Below, piece after piece: positions 33,641-35,713 of a DNA stretch of 35,713 nucleotides (positions are counted from its first letter, which is position 1; each line of letters begins with the position of its first letter). The notes beneath the pieces are model-generated. The model saw only the letters and a program-made list of their open reading frames with translations. It did no database searches and had not been told where the DNA came from. The position numbers were made by a program, and so were the translations under genes. Source of the DNA: JAAYJM01 sp964498585 (GTDB taxonomy: Bacteria; Bacteroidota; Ignavibacteria; Kapaibacteriales; UBA2268); assembly GCA_964498585.1 (NCBI GenBank), contig CAZCHH010000037.1:1-35713 (forward strand), in the 5' to 3' direction.

Positions 33641-34507
33641 ATGAATAATAATATAGAGAATAAAAGACCAAGCAGACCGGAATGGCTGAAAGTTAAAGCA
33701 CCCGGTGGAAAAGGATTTACAGCAGTTAGAGGAATAGTCAAAGGTCAAAATCTGCATACTGTTTGCGAGGAGGCACATTGCCCTAATATTTCAGAATGTT
33801 GGAGTAGAGGAACCGCAACTTTTATTATTCTTGGTGATGTTTGCTCAAGAAGATGCAGGTTTTGTGCGATTAAAAAAGGAAAACCAATCGAACCAGATTA
33901 TAAGGAACCACATAGAATTGCTGAATCTATTTCTAAAATGAAACTGAAATATGCTGTTATCACTTCCGTTACCCGTGATGATTTAATAGATGGGGGTGCT
34001 GAAATTTGGGCTAATACTATTCTTGAAACAAGGAAACTGAATCCAGATACTTCTATTGAAGTATTAATTCCTGATTTTGAAGGTAAAGCAGAGCTTTATC
34101 AAAAAGTATTTATTTGCAGACCAGAGGTTTTAAATCACAACATCGAAACAGTACCTCGACTATATAGTCAAGTAAGGCCACAGGCAAATTATCAAAATTC
34201 ATTAAAACTCCTAAAAGATGCAAAAGATTTTGGATTAAAAACAAAAACTGGTTTAATGGTTGGTATTGGCGAAACTAAATTAGAAATCATCGATTGTTTC
34301 AAAGACCTTCGTAATATTTATGTTGATATTGTTACAATTGGTCAATATCTTCAACCAACAAAGAAACATTTGCCAGTAGCTCGTTTCGTTCATCCAGATG
34401 AATTTGCTGAATATAAAAAAATTGGATTAGAAATGGGTTTTGAACATATTGAATCAGCACCACTTGTACGAAGTTCATATCATGCGGAAGAGGCAGTTTT
34501 AAGTTAA
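33641..34507 (+). CDS. lipA: Lipoyl synthase
   Basis: About 288 aa. A radical-SAM enzyme that inserts two sulfurs into octanoyl chains on lipoyl domains of 2-oxoacid dehydrogenases and the glycine cleavage system. It has both clusters: the sacrificial auxiliary cluster at C42, C47 and C53 (VCEEAHCPNISECW) and the radical-SAM CxxxCxxC at C68, C72 and C75 (CSRRCRFC). VTSVTRDDLIDGGA, NHNIETVPRLY and the C-terminal RSSYHAEE complete it. A TTG nine codons upstream (33614) keeps the frame open, but the ATG at 33641 fits normal family length. No lipB is present in the window. Confidence 0.95.
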   Translation: MNNNIENKRPSRPEWLKVKAPGGKGFTAVRGIVKGQNLHTVCEEAHCPNISECWSRGTATFIILGDVCSRRCRFCAIKKGKPIEPDYKEPHRIAESISKMKLKYAVITSVTRDDLIDGGAEIWANTILETRKLNPDTSIEVLIPDFEGKAELYQKVFICRPEVLNHNIETVPRLYSQVRPQANYQNSLKLLKDAKDFGLKTKTGLMVGIGETKLEIIDCFKDLRNIYVDIVTIGQYLQPTKKHLPVARFVHPDEFAEYKKIGLEMGFEHIESAPLVRSSYHAEEAVLS

Positions 34508-34587
34508 TTCAGAAGAATAAATATTTTTTTAGAAATAGATGTCAGTGAGATTCTTCAATGATGTTGCCAATGACATCTTGTTGGTCG

Positions 34588-34671
34588 GTCATTCTGAAGC
34601 GTTTTTAAGGATCCAGAGAATATTGTTTTAAAGAAAATATACTGGATTCTTCTCTGCGCTTCAGAATGACA
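34588..34671. repeat. Dispersed inverted repeat between converging genes
   Basis: The left arm, GTCATTCTGAAGCGTTTTTA onward to CCAGAGAATATT, pairs with 34634-34671 (AAATATACTGGATTCTTCTC, TGCGCTTCAGAATGACA). The centre, TTGTTTTAAAGAAAATAT, matches that of the copy at 32288-32366, so these two are close relatives. A CCAATGACATCTT word lies just to the left (34567-34580). It may also terminate lipA and the T9SS cargo gene. Confidence 0.85.
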
Positions 34672-34699
34672 AGAAAAATTGTCAATTGTCAATTATCAA

Positions 34700-35713
34700 T
34701 TATTTCAAAATTATAACTTGCTTGTATCTAATTTCAGTCGGCGTTGTAAGAATAATTGTGTAAATACCGTTTACTATTTCGTTTGTTTTGAAAACGAAAT
34801 TAAACGATTTATTGGTATTAGGAACAACATTCCAGCGTTCAAGCACTGTCTTTTGATTGTTCAATCCGAATAGCTCAATTTTATGCTCACCAGATTCATT
34901 TGCCTGCACATCAACTATGATTTTTTCAGAAGCTGGAACTGGATAAACGCGTAAATGAAGCGGAGTTGAGTATTTTAATAATCTATCGCCACCTTGCTCG
35001 CAAATTTTAGATTCCAAAATTGAATTAAAAAATCGCAAATCGCCTATTTCGTTGTTTTCATTTGTAAAAGTAATATCGCTCCAAGTCAAAGCAGTTGATT
35101 TTCTATCACCTAAAAGTGTGCTTGAGGGAAAAGTATGAATCATTTTCTTTCCAAAACTTATTTCTGTTTCTTCAAAAGATAATTGGAGAACTCTTTCGCT
35201 TATATCTTCAGTTTCATTATAAATTATAGTATCTTTTAAAATGCTAACATTATTTAATAAATCATTATAAATATAAAGCATACTAGCGTTGAATCTTAAA
35301 GTAGCATTAAATCTTACTTTTACAGGGCTTCCATTGTTTTCAAGTTTAGCGTAAAGCGGAAATTGAAAATCTTTTATGTTTGGATTTACTATTGTGTCCG
35401 GTAGCCAAACAATTACAGAATTTGCCGGCATTCCGTTTCCGCGAATGGAAATTTTCTTTATATCATCGCAAGTGTTGACTTTGTAAAAAACATCGACAGA
35501 ATCAAAATAACTTCTTATTTCCGATGGAGTGAAGCGTATTGTAATTACGATACTGTCGCCTACTGGAATAGTTCTGTTCTTGTAATCTGGCTGATATGTG
35601 AATTGAGGCAATCTGTTTTCTAAATGCAAAGAATCAATTAGTATAGGAACTTTGCTGTTATTTTTGATTACAAGTTCCTTGCTAACAGTATTTCCGACAA
35701 TAACATTTCCAAA
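34700..35713 (-). CDS. T9SS-secreted protein with C-terminal sorting domain (5'-truncated by window edge)
   Basis: 337 codons are visible. The frame has no stop up to the window end and no convincing start, so the gene continues outside. The first residues (FGNVIVGNTVSKELVIKNNS, then VGDSIVITIRFTPSE) look like an ASH/HYDIN-type or choice-of-anchor immunoglobulin-like domain, often tandem in large surface proteins. The last 85 or so residues are a type A T9SS sorting domain: LRVYPVPASEKIIVDVQANE, then KIELFGLNNQK and VNGIYTIILTTPTEIRYKQV ending in IILK. The protein would be exported, carried across the outer membrane and its tail removed. Function of the missing part is unknown. Confidence 0.85.
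   Translation of the reverse strand, partial: FGNVIVGNTVSKELVIKNNSKVPILIDSLHLENRLPQFTYQPDYKNRTIPVGDSIVITIRFTPSEIRSYFDSVDVFYKVNTCDDIKKISIRGNGMPANSVIVWLPDTIVNPNIKDFQFPLYAKLENNGSPVKVRFNATLRFNASMLYIYNDLLNNVSILKDTIIYNETEDISERVLQLSFEETEISFGKKMIHTFPSSTLLGDRKSTALTWSDITFTNENNEIGDLRFFNSILESKICEQGGDRLLKYSTPLHLRVYPVPASEKIIVDVQANESGEHKIELFGLNNQKTVLERWNVVPNTNKSFNFVFKTNEIVNGIYTIILTTPTEIRYKQVIILK

Overview
This is an AT-rich bacterial chromosome segment of 35.7 kb, most likely from the Bacteroidota/Chlorobiota/Ignavibacteriota group; I favour an Ignavibacteria- or Kapabacteria-like organism. Three things point there. A protein with a C-terminal type IX secretion (T9SS) sorting domain (34700-35713) and a PorV/PorQ-like outer-membrane protein (4883-6145) indicate T9SS. 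Two-subunit 2-oxoacid:ferredoxin oxidoreductase genes (korAB) suggest anaerobic or reductive-TCA-type metabolism. Several genes have strong Shine-Dalgarno sites (korB, plsY, phoH, the antitoxin-like genes), which is less usual in classical Bacteroidia. The taxonomic call is inference. I saw no tRNA, rRNA or CRISPR array.

Layout. 1-1300: a fibronectin type III protein next to arrays of 7-bp units. 1300-2640: non-coding, AT-rich DNA with a 13-copy 21-bp tandem repeat, a 66-bp direct repeat and several hairpins. 2650-4800: three toxin-antitoxin-like loci with PIN-domain toxins, each toxin broken in a different way while its small partner stays open, with an intact rnhA among them. 4880-8840: the PorV-like protein, methylmalonyl-CoA epimerase, and a leftward restriction-modification operon (59-aa ORF, beta-class DNA methyltransferase, HNH endonuclease, DUF4926 protein). 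9000-13730: Ppx/GppA phosphatase with an HD domain, nested inverted repeats, an OmpR-type response regulator, a TPR protein and NhaA. 14000-15870: an intact IS1634-type transposase.

16970-22230 is the core of the window: a tight leftward operon phoH-cdaA-pcm-miaA-mnmG (16S rRNA/RNA metabolism, c-di-AMP synthesis, protein repair and two tRNA-modification enzymes). mnmG is bracketed by two perfect 16-bp parS palindromes, so the segment is probably close to the replication origin. 22440-29080 holds a fused homocysteine methyltransferase/methylenetetrahydrofolate reductase, tilS, plsY and uvrC. 29200-34510 holds korAB, a secreted endonuclease/phosphatase-family lipoprotein and lipA. The window ends inside the T9SS cargo gene.

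The intergenic spaces are unusually full of structured repeats. One dispersed family carries the core GTCATTCTGAAGCG...GAAGAATC and often forms inverted pairs; one copy supplies the C-terminal codons of the DUF4926 protein. A second class consists of compact hairpins with the same architecture but unrelated stem sequences.
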